Part shown: in pieces, positions 24,605 through 36,243 of the stretch
Layout: every line of letters begins with the position of its first letter
Position numbering within the stretch: the stretch's first letter is position 1
From: Bugula neritina
Taxonomy: Eukaryota; Bryozoa; Gymnolaemata; Cheilostomatida; Bugulidae
Length of the DNA stretch: 64,000 nucleotides
Direction: 5' to 3'
Assembly (NCBI GenBank): GCA_964035545.1
Contig: OZ037772.1
Location: 6,406,889-6,470,888 of the forward strand
Notes under the pieces: model-generated
What the model was told of the DNA's origin: nothing
The model's database searches: none
What the model saw: only the letters and a program-made list of their open reading frames with translations
Position numbers and translations under genes: made by a program

Positions 24605-25345
24605 ATAAGCATATACACTGACTATATCCACTACTGTTTTCATTATTAGGTGAAGCCATGAACAAACTGTTGATAAATTAATTCAGGTTATTCAATAAGC
24701 CTAGGGCCACACGGTGCGTATTTTCGCATGCGAAAATTGAAATCACAAGTAGCAAAGGTGTCCACTGTGCGCGTTGAGAAAACCTTCGCACTTGTCGCTT
24801 TGCATTCTCAACACAAGTGCGAATCATCTCTGTCGTCGTCATCTAATTGGCTGGTAGCTATTCAGCGAGCCCAATTTCTTTATTTAGTGCTATATTCCAG
24901 TAAATTGCGTTTTATTGAAAGCGAGTGCGATTTAAAAATGAAAGCTTTATTTATCACGCATCACTGACGCTACAGTGGACACCTTTGCTACTTGTGATTT
25001 TAATTTTCACATGCGAAAATACGCACAGTGTGGCCCTAGGCTAACTGCAGTCAACCAAATTGTACAAGCTATCTGCTCTTAGGTCATACAAGGTTGACCA
25101 ATCAGATTCCAGCTTTACAGAGGAACTATAAAGCTCGTCAATAGATGCAGTGTTATTGTTTTCTTTGCATTGCTAAAATCATATAATGTGTGGGTCATAT
25201 GTTTGCATTTCCTACCTTATCTCAATCATTTTATTTGCTATCATTTTCTATAAAATGTCTTCAAAAGTGAAAATGTGATTTTATATCAGCATTCAGTAAT
25301 GTGAAGTTTGCCCAATGCTCATCTATTTATTTGGCAAAGGATTTT
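24605..25345 (+). repeat. Dispersed repeat copy 4, interrupted by a MITE
   Basis: Left part has AGGTGAAGCCATGAACA (24650s). The right part resumes after the MITE with CAACCAAATTGTACAA, GACCAATCAGATTCCAGC and TATCAGCATTCAGTAATG. Confidence 0.6.
24698..25042. mobile_element. MITE with about 73-bp terminal inverted repeats
   Basis: Starts AGCCTAGGGCCACACGGTGC and ends with the near-perfect reverse complement (...GCACAGTGTGGCCCTAGGCT). The arms extend about 73 bp with only a few mismatches, through AAATCACAAGTAGCAAAGGT. Total 345 bp, no transposase. No clear target-site duplication was identified. The only open frame inside (24728-24967) is not a gene. Confidence 0.85.
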
Positions 25346-26313
25346 ATAGTTGTTTACATACATAAATGATAACCTACTATACAAAAAGGCAAGATTAGTT
25401 GAAAAGATACTCAAAGAAATAAAACAACACCATCACTTACAGATAAAAACAATATTGAACAATTAATTTTTTATACAGTAGTTTGTTTTTACAATTCTCA
25501 ATGAAGAAATACAGCTTTTTTATTAACATGTTTACAAATGAATTTAAACCTTTAAATATTTTTAATAAAGTATTTTGCAGTAGTTTTCAATGTGGTTTTA
25601 GCCTACAACATTGGACTTTATCAAGTTAATTATGCATTATAGCATATGAATTATACATTTAAAAGCACAATTACAATAAGTTTACATGCATGGTATAAAT
25701 GCTAAATAGATCAAAATGTTTAAAAACAAATTAAGTGAAGAGAATTAATTTTCTAGGTTGCCACTTGAAAAAAAACCAGCCTAGTTATTATATATTATTC
25801 AAAAATATTATCAAACTTTCAATATGAGAAGTAAATGAGAAATATAAAAAATAAGGCAATGCAACATACTCTTGCAAATGAGAGGACAATTCATAATAGA
25901 AATGCTGATAAACCCTCTCTCTGATCAAGCATATATATAACACACAAATATAGACATACTTATACAGCTATTATACTTAGAAAATAAAATGCTACATTAC
26001 ATTGCTTTTCTTCAAGAATTATGTGATAGGTGTACATATAGTTCTAAATTAATTTTTCTGAAATTCTTGTTATAACCAGTCAAAAAAGCTGGTTGTTTTT
26101 TGTTCATCTCAAACTTTCCAAAGTTAAAGCACAGATTCAAACACACAGAAAATCAGAAACACACATACATGTACACAAACATATATGTTATATACCAAGC
26201 AAAGACAAAATGTGATTTCTAAAGTGCTTAGTTTAGATGCTGGAACAGTATTGCAGTGACTTCTTACTATATATACTAACGTATACTCAATTTTATTATG
26301 ACACTGTATAACA

Positions 26314-28885
26314 TCACTCGCCAACACCATGGTGTTCAACAACTTTTAACCCATGAATTTCAAGCTCATAAATATTAAAAAAGTCATCCACTTCAACAGC
26401 TGTTACTCTCACAAATCTACCATACATTCTAGTATGACATGTAACCAGAAATATATCTGCAGGTGGTTGTCCAGGAAGGTAGTCACAGATCTCATCTTCT
26501 GGTGGATCATCAAAGTTAGTATCAGTTTCACCAACTGTTACTCTCACATTGGCCAGTCTGTCATTCTGAACTATACCATCAAAAACAATAGAGTTATTTT
26601 GTTAACTAATAAGCTCAATGATTGTATTATGTATGTGTAAAATATTCCATTTTGGACCATGTTTCGGAAGGTAGTCAATTAGCATTATAATTAACTATAA
26701 TACACTAGCTACTATAACATATATAAATGCATATATAGCTCATCATTTAAAATATGTTTCACAGTAATATATTAAATTATAGAACTTATTATAGCCAAAA
26801 GCTGTTTATTGACTCACATTGGTTGGTAGCCTCAGATCTGTCCCAGATTTTGACACCCTCAACCAGATAGTTGGTAGCTAAGTCTACTTGTATCCATGGA
26901 GACAGTTCTTTTTGTGTAAATGCTAAGCTTTGATGTTCAATAATGTCAGAAGTGGATGGGAGATAAATTTCATCAATCGCCTTTTGTCCGACATAGCTTT
27001 CAGCTATTACACTACTTAAAGTAACTGTTTTATCTACAATTCATCATTCAAACAGTAATGTTCAAACTATAGTTGTTACGTAACAATTAATCTATTATAT
27101 ATAGATTGCTATCTTGTAACAAATAGATCAAGTAGCTCGTTGAAACATTTATACACCATCTCGTGCTGTACAAGCAAAATATATGCATTGTTAAATTTTA
27201 AGCCTGATAAACTGTGATGAATTTTTGAACTTTTCTTACTTCTAGCAAGATCAGTAAAAAATCCATAAACCACCAAATCTTCAGAGACCGCCTTCTTAAC
27301 AGAACACAGTCTACTAGTCTGCTCTGTGTTGATTATCACTTCTGGTTTCTCAGACAGGAAACAGGTTGATGTATTCTTGTCATATGACACAGCAACACAT
27401 GATTGGTTACAGGAGCAGAGAGACAGGCATGACTCATAACCTTCACCTTTTCTTTGATGGTAAAATGTCATGACATCAGAAAATGTTTGATTGAGGAAGA
27501 AAAGTTCCCCTAAATGGAAAACAAAACAATATTAGCAATAGGAACGGACACAGAGCTAAAGAAATTTTTAATGCACATTTATTTCTGTGGACTCAGTAGA
27601 TTCAAAATTAAATGCCTTCTAAATCGATTCTTAGATTTATTATTTATGATATAAAATCTGGTTTGAAATTTCTAGAGAATTGCTGTAAAACATAAGTTAT
27701 ATTTGCTTCAGGGATTTGAGCACAAAATGTTACATATATACTTGTCGTTGAAGATATCTTCATGAAGTAAACCATCTCCTCCAAGTTTCCTTCCTCCACC
27801 TCTACTAAAGGTTCATTAAACAGTCCACAAGTTCTGTTTGCTGATTCAAAGACACCAGACTGACACTGACCGTGGAAGAAACTACACTCATTCATACATT
27901 CAAGCATAGATCTAGCTACAATTTAGTAATGACTATTGTTATTTCCTCAGCTGTAGTATTTTTAATAAGTATATGAAGTTGTAAACTATATAATTCAAGG
28001 ATGGGGTAAGAGATTATTTATTATAGTAATTTATTTATATTATTGCATAATATAAATACACGAAACTTCTTTCGTTAGTTTTAAAGACAGAAGAGCTGAA
28101 CTCAAATGCCTTTTTTTTAAATTTAGTTTTGCAGTTTAATCCACAAATTATAATATATAATCAAACTACAATTTGTTTTTGTTAAAAAAACTTTCAAGTT
28201 TAATTAGTTTGATCTACGGATGTAGAAATGGAACAGCTGTAGTGTAGGGTTTCGGGTGATTGAATTAGCAAGCACAAAGTTATGAGTTTGAATCCCAGTA
28301 TAAAGGCCATTAGTGATGCTATAAATAAAAGCATCCAGCTATAATTGCCCCTACGTGCCACATAGACAAAAGAGTCCTTAGCCCACTTTAAAAAAGGACC
28401 CTCCCCAGTAGGGGTTTTTCTCTGAGAAGGCAATTTTTATCTATAAATTTACATGAACTATGTGTGAAATATTATATTAGGTATAAGTACAAGTTACTTC
28501 ATAAAGCATTTTAATGAACCTCCAACATAAATCTTTAAAGTTCAAACTTGACAAACAAACAAACTATATATGAAAAGCAAACAATTTTCGGCAGAAAGTA
28601 CATATTATTTTTATATTTCACTAAAAATATATTTCTACTCATCAACTAAACAACCTTAGTCGGTTACTCTAAAGTAAAGTCTACTAATATTGAAAGTTTA
28701 ACTTATTAGTTATTAGTTTATATTGTCACTTTTTTTCCACCTTGCAATAGCAGATCTGGTTCTAACTTCTGCTCACTCAGCACATGTTTTGTGCAGTAAA
28801 ACTCTTTGGTCAAACTTCTTGAAGTAAATATTAGTTTGAAGTAAACACTTAGCAGCATAAAACCGAGAGAAATATAGACCTTCAT
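26314..28885 (-). CDS. Lectin gene E: secreted PAN-PAN-F5/8C (F-type-lectin-like) protein, 353 aa
   Basis: Five exons: 28885-28741, 27915-27742, 27509-27240, 27033-26818 and 26570-26314, all GT/AG and phase 1, total 1062 nt. Exon 1 is diverged: signal peptide MKVYISLGFMLLSVYFKLIF, then EFYCTKH in place of EYYCTHK. It has the same 145-nt length and donor phase as exon 1 of B and D. PAN modules carry MLECMNEC, NRTCGLFNEP and CNQSCVAVSYDKNTSTCFLS. The lectin-like module carries SPWIQVDLATNYLVEGVKIW, RLANVRVTVGETDTNFDDP, CDYLPGQPPADIFLVTC and GRFVRVTAVEVDD. A SINE lies in intron 1. A Ty3/gypsy fragment begins within about 60 bp upstream of the ATG, so its native promoter is displaced or replaced. 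Confidence 0.8.
28230..28452 (+). mobile_element. tRNA-derived SINE copy
   Basis: Diverged copy in intron 1 of gene E (antisense to the gene): GAACAGCTGTAGTGTAGGG head, GAGTTTGAATCCC B box, AGGCCATTAGTGATG, AAAGCATCCAGC and AATTGCCCCTACGTGCCACA. Confidence 0.75.
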
Positions 28886-28937
28886 GTTTAAAGAATGTTT
28901 AGTTCTCTAATGTATACTGTGATTTGTTGCACACCGA

Positions 28938-31900
28938 ATATTGATGGTAGCTGGAGATTCTGCGTGGACTACCGCAGACTCAACAACGCTACCATCCAGG
29001 ACGCCTACCCTCTCCCCCGGATAGATGAGTCTCTAGATGCCCTCGCGGGTAGCAAGTACTTCAGTACTTTGGATCTGCTTAGTGGGTACTGGCAAGTGCC
29101 CCTCAGCCCTGATGCACAGGACAAAGCAGCATTCATTACTCGCGACGGGCTCTGGAAATGGAAAGTACTGCCATTCGGACTGACGTCCGCTCCGGCAACA
29201 TTCCAACGACTCATGGAGCAAGTCCTCAGTGGGTTACACTGGAAGACCCTCCTTATCTATCTGGACGATGTCATTGTCATCTCCCCAGACTTCTCGACTC
29301 ATGTCAGCCGTCTGCGGGAGGTCTTTGACCGTCTCCGGGCTGCTGGACTGAAGCTGAAACCCTCCAAGTGTGCACTCCTGCAGCCAGAAGTCACGTACCT
29401 GGGCCATGTGGTTGGCCGTGATGGGGTCGCTACCGATCCAGAGAAGGTACAAGCTGTGAAGGAGTGGACTGTCCCCCGTGACCTCCCTGAGTTGCGTGCT
29501 TTCCTGGGCCTAGTAGGGTACTACCGGCAGTACATACCTAGGTTCGCAGGAGTGGCTCAACCGTTAAATCGGCTGACCGCAAAGGGAGTCCGGTGGCAGT
29601 GGACACAGGAGGAGCAACAGGCATTTGACCACCTCAAGCAACGGCTAATGGAAGCGCCAATCCTGGCGTATCCTGATCCAGCCAAGGAGTACATCCTGGA
29701 CACCGACGCCAGCGACCACAGCGTGGGAGCCGTCTTGTCTCAAGTCCAGGGTGGAAGTGAGGTGGTCGTGGCTTACTATAGCAAGACTCTCGCGGCCGCC
29801 GAGAAGAACTACTGCACCACTAGGAAGGAACTCCTAGCAGTAGTCAAGGCGGTCAAGCACTTTCGGCCATATCTGTATGGGAAATCGTTCCGTCTGCGAA
29901 CAGACCATGCATCACTGATATGGCTGTGTAAACGTGCAGAGCCCTCGAGCCAGGTGGCTCGTTGGCTAGAGATTCTTGCTGAGTTCTCTTACCGGATAGA
30001 GCACCGTGCAGGCCGGAAGCATGGGAACGCCGACGGCATGAGCCGCCGGCCGGTAGAGGACTGTAAGCAATGCCTACACATTGAACAGCGGGACGGGGGA
30101 CCCGCTCGCCTTGACGTGGAAGCAGGACTAGTGGAGGGCACCACCTACCAGTGGGAGCACGGCCATCTTCGGACCGAAACCCACCAGGACGGTGTCCAGG
30201 CACTCCACGCCAACCCTACTCTGCACCAGAACGTCAAAGAGCTGTGCCGACTCCAGGAGACGCTACCCGGCGCGGTAGCGGACATCTTCCGGGCCAAGAA
30301 GGAGGGCCGACGGCCTAGCGAGGAACAGCAGCGACAGGGGGACGTTGAGTTCCAACTCCTCTGTCGTCGCTGGGATGCCCTCAAGGTCAGTCCCGATGGC
30401 CTCCTGATGATAACGTTAGCAGCAGACAACCGCCAGCAGAAGAGGGACCGCGTCGTCTGTCCACGCGCCCTCCGGCGGGAACTGATCTGGGACACCCATA
30501 AGCAGGCTCATGCTGGAGTCAGTCGGGTCATCAGGTGTCTGCGGCTACGTTGGTATTGGCCCGGAATGACTCGGGACGTACGACTGCGGGTACGGCAATG
30601 CGAGGTCTGCCAAGCTAGCAAGCATGGCCGCCCCACGGAAACCACTGGTCGACGCCGGCTGTACGCTGGTCGACCGTGGCAAGTAGTGGCGGTAGACCTC
30701 GTCGGGCCTATGCCGTTATCCGCCAGAGGGAACACCTAGATACTGGTGCTCACGGACCACTTTACCCGGTGGGCGGATGCTCTGGCTATTCCAGACGCCA
30801 CCGCCCCCACGGTGGCCCGGACCCTGGACCAACATGTATTCTGTTACCTCGGTTTGCCCGAGCAGATACATACAGACCAGGGTGCCCAGTTCTAGTCCCA
30901 GCTCATGGGAGACCTCTGCCGGATATGGGGGGTGAACCAGAGTCGGACCACCCCATATCACCCGCAAGGGAACGGAGTCGTCGAGCGGAACAACAGGATG
31001 TTGGGTGACGCGCTCCGGAGCCTGCTGCTTGGTCGAGGTCAGGAAGAATGGGACGTGGTGCTGCCGCAGATCATGCGGGCTTACCGCAGCACACCACACT
31101 CCGCCACGCAGGAGACCCCAAACTTCCTGATGTTAGGCCGAGAGACGCGGGTCCCGGAACACCTGACGTACCATGTTCCTGCCCCCGAGTCACCGGTACA
31201 CGAATATGTGGAGGGTCTGATGGACATCATGGGCAAAGCTCATGATGCGCTGCGCACCCAGCAGTGGCAGACCCGCACAGAGGACTCGGAGGAGCCCCCG
31301 TTGTACCAAGTGGGAGACTGGGTCTGGATGGTGAGTTACCGTAGGCGGCGCGGACAGTCGGCTAAGCTTCAGCCCAAGTTCGTCGGCCCCTACTGCGTAG
31401 TAGAGGTGCTGCCCAACCACACATACCGTGTGGAGCGCTCTGGACAGGTCTCTGTCCAGAGCGAGCAGCGCCTCAAACCTTACCATGCCAGCCCAGACGC
31501 GGTGGGTCAGGCTCCACCCCTCTTGGAGCCCCACCGTCAGCCCAACCGTCGTGGACGGGCCACCCAGCCCCGTGAGGTGGAGATTATGGTCCCCAGGGAG
31601 GCGGACCAGGAGCAGGCCGCCTTGATAGAGCAGCTGGAGCGACAGCAGAGAGAAGAGCGGGAACAGGAACAGCGGCAAGCCCTAGGACCACCACCCTCTC
31701 TGGGGGAGGACACCCCCACCCCCGTGTTGGGTGAAGGCGGGGACCCCCCTACTAGGGTAGCACAGGAGCCACCAACACCACCGGTGCCTGTTCCAATTGA
31801 GAGGAGCCAGCGGTCAAGAAGACCCCCTAGGTATCTGGCAGACTATGCTGTAGGGCACCTGGAGTGGCCCCCTCATGAAGACAACCCACCCAGTACGGAC

Positions 31901-32548
31901 GACCACCCCATCTTGGCTGGAAATTCCCTCCATCACCCCGGAGAATTCCACCAAGAAGAAGATTTCACACAGCTAGCACGTGAGTTACAGCTCAAGTTGA
32001 ATTGTAATCCTGATACCCCTAAGTATAATTTAAACACTGTTATTCAGACACTAGCATCAGCTATGGGAGTTACCTCGCCAGATACCCAAACAGAGGAGCG
32101 TAAGGATACCGAGGAGGCCAGTCGATCCGACTCCCCTCCCCCACCAGCTCCTGTTTCGGCTCCCCGCAGCCAGCAGTACGACACCCCCTCTTCCGAGGTG
32201 TGTTCCGCCAGCGTTAGTGGCCCTGACCCCGAACCGGTTGAGCTCCAGCTCACAGCTGGGGAGGAGCAGGGCACTCTATACGGCGACCACCTCGCAGGCA
32301 GAGACGAAGAGGACCCTCCAATACTGGCAATGCCTCGGGCCCTGGTCGCCCGCCAGTATTGGATATCTGGAGCACCAGGCAACCAGATAGAAGAACAGAC
32401 TCAGCCAACCCACCCACAATTGCCCCGTCACGGGCAGAGTATGGCACTTCCTTACCGAGAGTGCGTCCTGGATAGCGCAATCGAGGCCTGGTCCCATATC
32501 CTCGATCCAAGTACAGAAGAGATAGAAAGCCTGGTGCACCACCTCTAA
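28938..32548 (+). pseudogene. Ty3/gypsy pol (RT-RNase H-integrase) with two in-frame TAG codons
   Basis: One continuous frame from about 28938 to TAA at 32546-32548, broken by TAG at 30737-30739 and at 30893-30895. RT begins at DGSWRFCVDYRRLN, so the first part of RT is missing. The active-site LIYLDDV lies near 29250. RNase H has LDTDASDHSVGAVLSQ near 29700. The H2C2 finger (HKQAHAGVS...CEVCQASK) spans about 30496-30625. Integrase has its first Asp near 30694 (AVDLVGPM), its second near 30875 (HTDQGAQF), and the Glu region near 30975 (GVVERNN). Both stops fall inside the catalytic core, the second immediately after the second Asp. The C-terminal 330 or so residues are Pro/Glu/Gln-rich and of unknown function. 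The element cannot make intact integrase from this copy. Confidence 0.88.
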
Positions 32549-32736
32549 TGATAAAACCGGACAACCAGGGGCCGCTGGCAATAGCCAACTGAACTGTAAA
32601 TGTTCTCGTGTTACGTGTGATTAATCATAATACTTTTTCCTGTTAACCGCATATTTTTCTACGTTTGTGTTTCATTTTTTTGTGTGGAATCATTGTTTTG
32701 TTATCGAAAAGGGGATGCTTTTTGATGGGGGGAGAA

Positions 32737-33304
32737 TGTGATAGATTCTCATCCTCTACTGTTTTCAAGTAACTGCGTGTGTCAGTATTATAATTACTGT
32801 TGCGTATATTTTGAATGCTGTAATTGTAGCTAAGTTGCACTAGCTTTCTAATGCCTTATTATTGTGATTAAGCTTTCAGTATAATGTAATTTTCATTAAA
32901 TACGCATTTCCAGAGTTATTTTCCCTTTTTGCTATTTCATCGTTTTGCATTAATACTGATACTGGAAATTTGTGTAGCTTTTATGAATGCCTTCAATAGG
33001 TTGTTATTATAGCTAAATTCTTGGCCTATTGTATTATTCATTCTCCTTTGTCTATTTTTCTTTTGTTACTGTCAAGCTTAACTTTCTTTTGTCTGTTGGA
33101 ACATTCTAGATGTGAATTCTTGTGTATAAAAGCAGGCGAGTTTCCAGTGTAGATTCAGACTACTACTGGAGCTCGCTGGTAGTAGGACCACATAAGCTGT
33201 ATCTGATGCAAATAAAGTTTATCTTTCATTCGTATTCAAATACTTGGCTTATTCTCTCTAACGCAAAGAGTATGTTCAAGCACTAGTTGCATTCATAACC
33301 CACA
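32737..33304 (+). repeat. 3' LTR of the Ty3/gypsy element
   Basis: Preceded by a purine-rich tract (GATGGGGGGAGAA, 32724-32736). Begins TGTG and ends CACA, 568 bp. Contains a TATA-like box in TGTATAAAAGCAGG (33122-33135) and AATAAA near 33211, as expected for U3 and R/U5. No partner 5' LTR is in the window, so the borders rest on the TG...CA ends and the polypurine tract. Confidence 0.7.
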
Positions 33305-34098
33305 GTTTACTACAATATAATAGGAAATTACCACTATAACAAACATCACATAAAACATGTATAATATATTGTGACAAAATTCAAATATAATATATATACA
33401 ATACTCAACAAATTTCAAATAGAATGTGTATGATATATTAATAATTTTTGACGAAGATAAATAAAATATGTATATATGATATTATCACAAACTTTAAATA
33501 TACTATAGGCTACAATAAAACAAACTTTGAATTAAATATATAATGTAATGGGGCAAAGTTTAACTAGAATACAAAGTAATACAAAATGATAAATTACAGC
33601 AAAATTACCTTTGTTTGTATGCTTTAATGGGGCTGCCACACTACAGTCAAAACGCCATTTTGAGCGCGTTTTCGAGGCTAAGCGTTGTTGACCTCTGTAA
33701 CGTCACAACTGTCTGATTTCTGAACGCAACTGTAAGCTTTTCGCAATGCGATAAAAGTTCGACATGGCGAACGCTCAACTTCAGTGTTCAGCGATCAGCC
33801 AATCACTGACTGGCAGGTTGGCCCTTATATTGGTTAAATGTTTTTACTCATTTTACGAGCTATTGGCTTAAAAATTTACTGTGGGGCTAGAGACAGTTAG
33901 CGTTCATCGTTTGTAGTGAACTGTCGTGTGACCAGCAAAAAGTAGGAAGTGACATTGAAGGTATGCGCAAGCAACTCCAAAATGGCCGCCACAGTCGAGT
34001 TTCGACTGTAGTGTGACATGGGCATAACCGCCTTTTTTTCTGACATCCTTGAAACTTTATAAATATTACACGACTTCAATTTTTTTATCAATACAAAT
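33305..34098. other. Intergenic, mostly MITE
   Basis: AT-rich filler (33305-33627) followed by a MITE (33628-34025) that ends about 70 bp from the stop codon of lectin locus F. No gene seen. Confidence 0.6.
33628..34025. mobile_element. MITE with CACACTACAGTC terminal inverted repeats
   Basis: Left end has GCCACACTACAGTCAAAAC. The right end is its inverted counterpart (GTTTCGACTGTAGTGTGACA). Subterminal GCCATTTTGAG / CTCCAAAATGGC also pair. About 398 bp with no transposase. It lies next to the 3' end of locus F. Confidence 0.8.
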
Positions 34099-34446
34099 TC
34101 ATGAAATATTTAGTCCATGGATTTCCAGCTCATAGATGTTGAGCATGTCATCCACTTCAACAGCTGTTACTCTCACATATCTACCATACATTCTAGTACG
34201 ACATGTGACCAGAAATATATCTGCAGGTGGTTGTCCAGGAAGGTAGTCACAGATCTCATCTTCTGGTAGATCATCAAGGTTAGTGTCAGTTTCACCAACT
34301 GTTACTCTCACATTAGCCAGCCTGTTGTTGACCTCTGTAACTCAATAAACAGTGTCAAGTCATTAGTTATGTGAAGCAAATGTATATAAGTATATTGCAA
34401 AAACAAAGTACAATAGAATTACGTGGAATTATATGCACTAATACAC

Positions 34447-34656
34447 TCACGCAAGTTTATAGTCGCTATCCCTGTGAAAAACCCCTGATAGAAAAGGTTT
34501 TTGTTAGAACGGGCTAAGGGCATGTTCAAATGAGGCACAGGAGCAATTATGACTGGATGCTCTTCCTAACATCACCAATGGCATATGTCGGGGTTTGAAC
34601 CCACAACTTCGTGTTCACAAAGTGAACGCTCTAACCCCTAGACCACGGCTGCTCCC
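34447..34656 (-). mobile_element. tRNA-derived SINE copy, well preserved
   Basis: Minus orientation, in the last intron of locus F: CGCAAGTTTATAGTCGCTAT tail, GATGAGGCACAGGAGCAATT, GGATGCTCTTCCTAACATCA core, GGGGTTTGAACCC B box, and CTCTAACCCCTAGACCACGG head. Confidence 0.88.
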
Positions 34657-35134
34657 TGAATTATATGCACTAATACTGGATTATAACCACTAATGAAGCA
34701 ACTATCAATTAGCATAGGAACAGGAGACCTATTATGCAGGCTTAAAGTCTTTCTTATTCACATTGATAGACTACTAGGCTGGTGTACCTATAACTAAAAA
34801 GAAATCGTTTGCTTACCGGGGTTGTTCTTTACAAATCTGTCCCAGATCTTGACACCTTCAACAAAGTGGTTGGTGGTCAGATCTATTTGTATCCATGGAG
34901 ATAGTTTCCATTTAGTATGTGCCAAACTTGCACCATCATCTAGTCCAGAATCAGAAGGAACATATAGATACCATCAGTGGCTTTAGACGCTGGGAAGTTA
35001 CGGTGAAGGCTGCTGCTCATGGTAATCTTTTTACCTTCAGTATAAAAGACAAAGCATAAACTGGATAAGTTTATTCTGTAGTTGTGATAATTTACATGAA
35101 ATATAAACTGTCAATTATCCAATTTTTGAATGAA

Positions 35135-35390
35135 TTCAACTTGCTTTGTTCATTTTAGCAACAAACACAAAATGACCGCAAGTGTCTACATATATTTATA
35201 GTTTAACACTCTGCCAACTATTATATTATTTTTACCGTTCGAAAGATTGGTAAATGAACCACAGACAGAAATGTTTTCAGAGAATGTCTTTTTAACAGAA
35301 CACATTCTATATACTGGTCTGTTCCGTGTGATCAGAGAAATCAGTTTGCTTTATTCATTTTAGCAAGAAACACAAAATAACCCAAATAAT
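35135..35390 (-). repeat. Tandem segmental duplication of exon end plus intron
   Basis: The intron block containing TTTAGC(A/G)A(C/G)AAACACAAAAT occurs at 35153-35175 and again at 35355-35380. The first is accompanied by a degenerate copy of the 3' end of the PAN 2 exon (CTGTTAAAAAGACATTC, donor intact at about 35230). A roughly 205-bp tandem duplication explains both. Confidence 0.65.
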
Positions 35391-36099
35391 TGGGCTTTTT
35401 TAAAATAAAATGCAAAGTTTAGCACGGTGTCCAATGTTAAATAATGTTTACCTTTAGCAAGACTAGTAGAAAAGCCATAGACAACCGACTCCTCAGAGTA
35501 TATCTTCTTAACAGAACACAGTCTACTAGTCTGCTCTGTGTTGATTATCACTTCTGGTTTATCGCAGACAAGAAACAGGTTGATGTGTTTTTGTCATATG
35601 ACACGGCAGCATATGATTTGTCGATCAAACACATGGACAAGCAGCATTCGTGGTTAGAGGTGGTACTAGTTTGGTAATAAGTAGGCATGTCAAAGCACAT
35701 CTGGTCTATGAAACCGCTCTCTCCTTGAAACAAAAAGCTTTTAATTACAGCTGCAACATGTTTCTAAGCCTGGTTTTATATTTATACATGTACTTCCTAT
35801 TTATAGCTTTCCAACACAGTGTTGAGTCAGTGTTAAGGTTATTTCATATGGATTAAATATATATCAGAAGGTGTGATTTAATGCTTAAAAAGCTTTTTAG
35901 CTTGGTCTGAAATCAAAACTGAAAATGTTATTAGTTATATGGGATATGAGGGACAAAAACTTTTATTTAAACTGATTTTTTTAACTTTTACAACTTGATA
36001 ATAAACAACATTGAGTTTTAACAAACTCATGTGGCTTTATGGTAGCCATCTTCATGAGAACCTCAAATAAAAAGAAATTGTTTAAACGGACTATATGGA

Positions 36100-36243
36100 C
36101 TGTGGTTCTCAATTAAGAAAAAGAAGTAATTTTGACCGAATCCTTTTGTTTATAACACCACCAGTGGTTGCTTTCTTAGATTTGAATTAGCAACCTCCTG
36201 TCTACCAAGAAAATGTTTTTACCTTTAGACCACCATGCTCTCA
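36100..36243 (-). mobile_element. Possible ancient SINE copy
   Basis: AACACCACCAGTGG and CCTTTAGACCACCATGCTCT resemble the core and tRNA head of the SINE family on the minus strand, but the divergence is high. Confidence 0.35.

Larger units (their letters stand above)
23366..26313. other. Intergenic with repeats
   Basis: No gene recognised between gene D and gene E. It contains a SINE (24353-24561), a copy of the dispersed repeat (24605-25345) and a MITE nested in it (24698-25042). The rest is AT-rich and unassigned. Confidence 0.6.
28938..33304 (+). mobile_element. Ty3/gypsy LTR retrotransposon, 5'-truncated and broken
   Basis: Contains RT, RNase H, an H2C2 zinc finger, an integrase core, a long C-terminal extension and a 3' LTR (32737-33304). 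The 5' LTR, gag, protease and the start of RT are missing. Coding DNA is strikingly GC-rich against an AT-rich genome, and the LTR itself is AT-rich. The left junction lies within about 60 bp of the ATG of lectin gene E, which points the other way. Confidence 0.9.

Noticed and set aside
24728-24967. 79-codon open frame
   Set aside because: It lies inside a MITE between its inverted arms and has no recognisable protein features.
29005-32588. Many antisense and alternative-frame ORFs over the Ty3/gypsy element
   Set aside because: High GC content lowers stop frequency; the plus frame with RT, RNase H and integrase motifs explains the region.
34640-34656. tRNA gene (A- and B-box-like sequences here and in other SINE copies)
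   Set aside because: The boxes belong to SINE heads; no cloverleaf with paired acceptor stem could be drawn, and the same core and tail follow in every copy.
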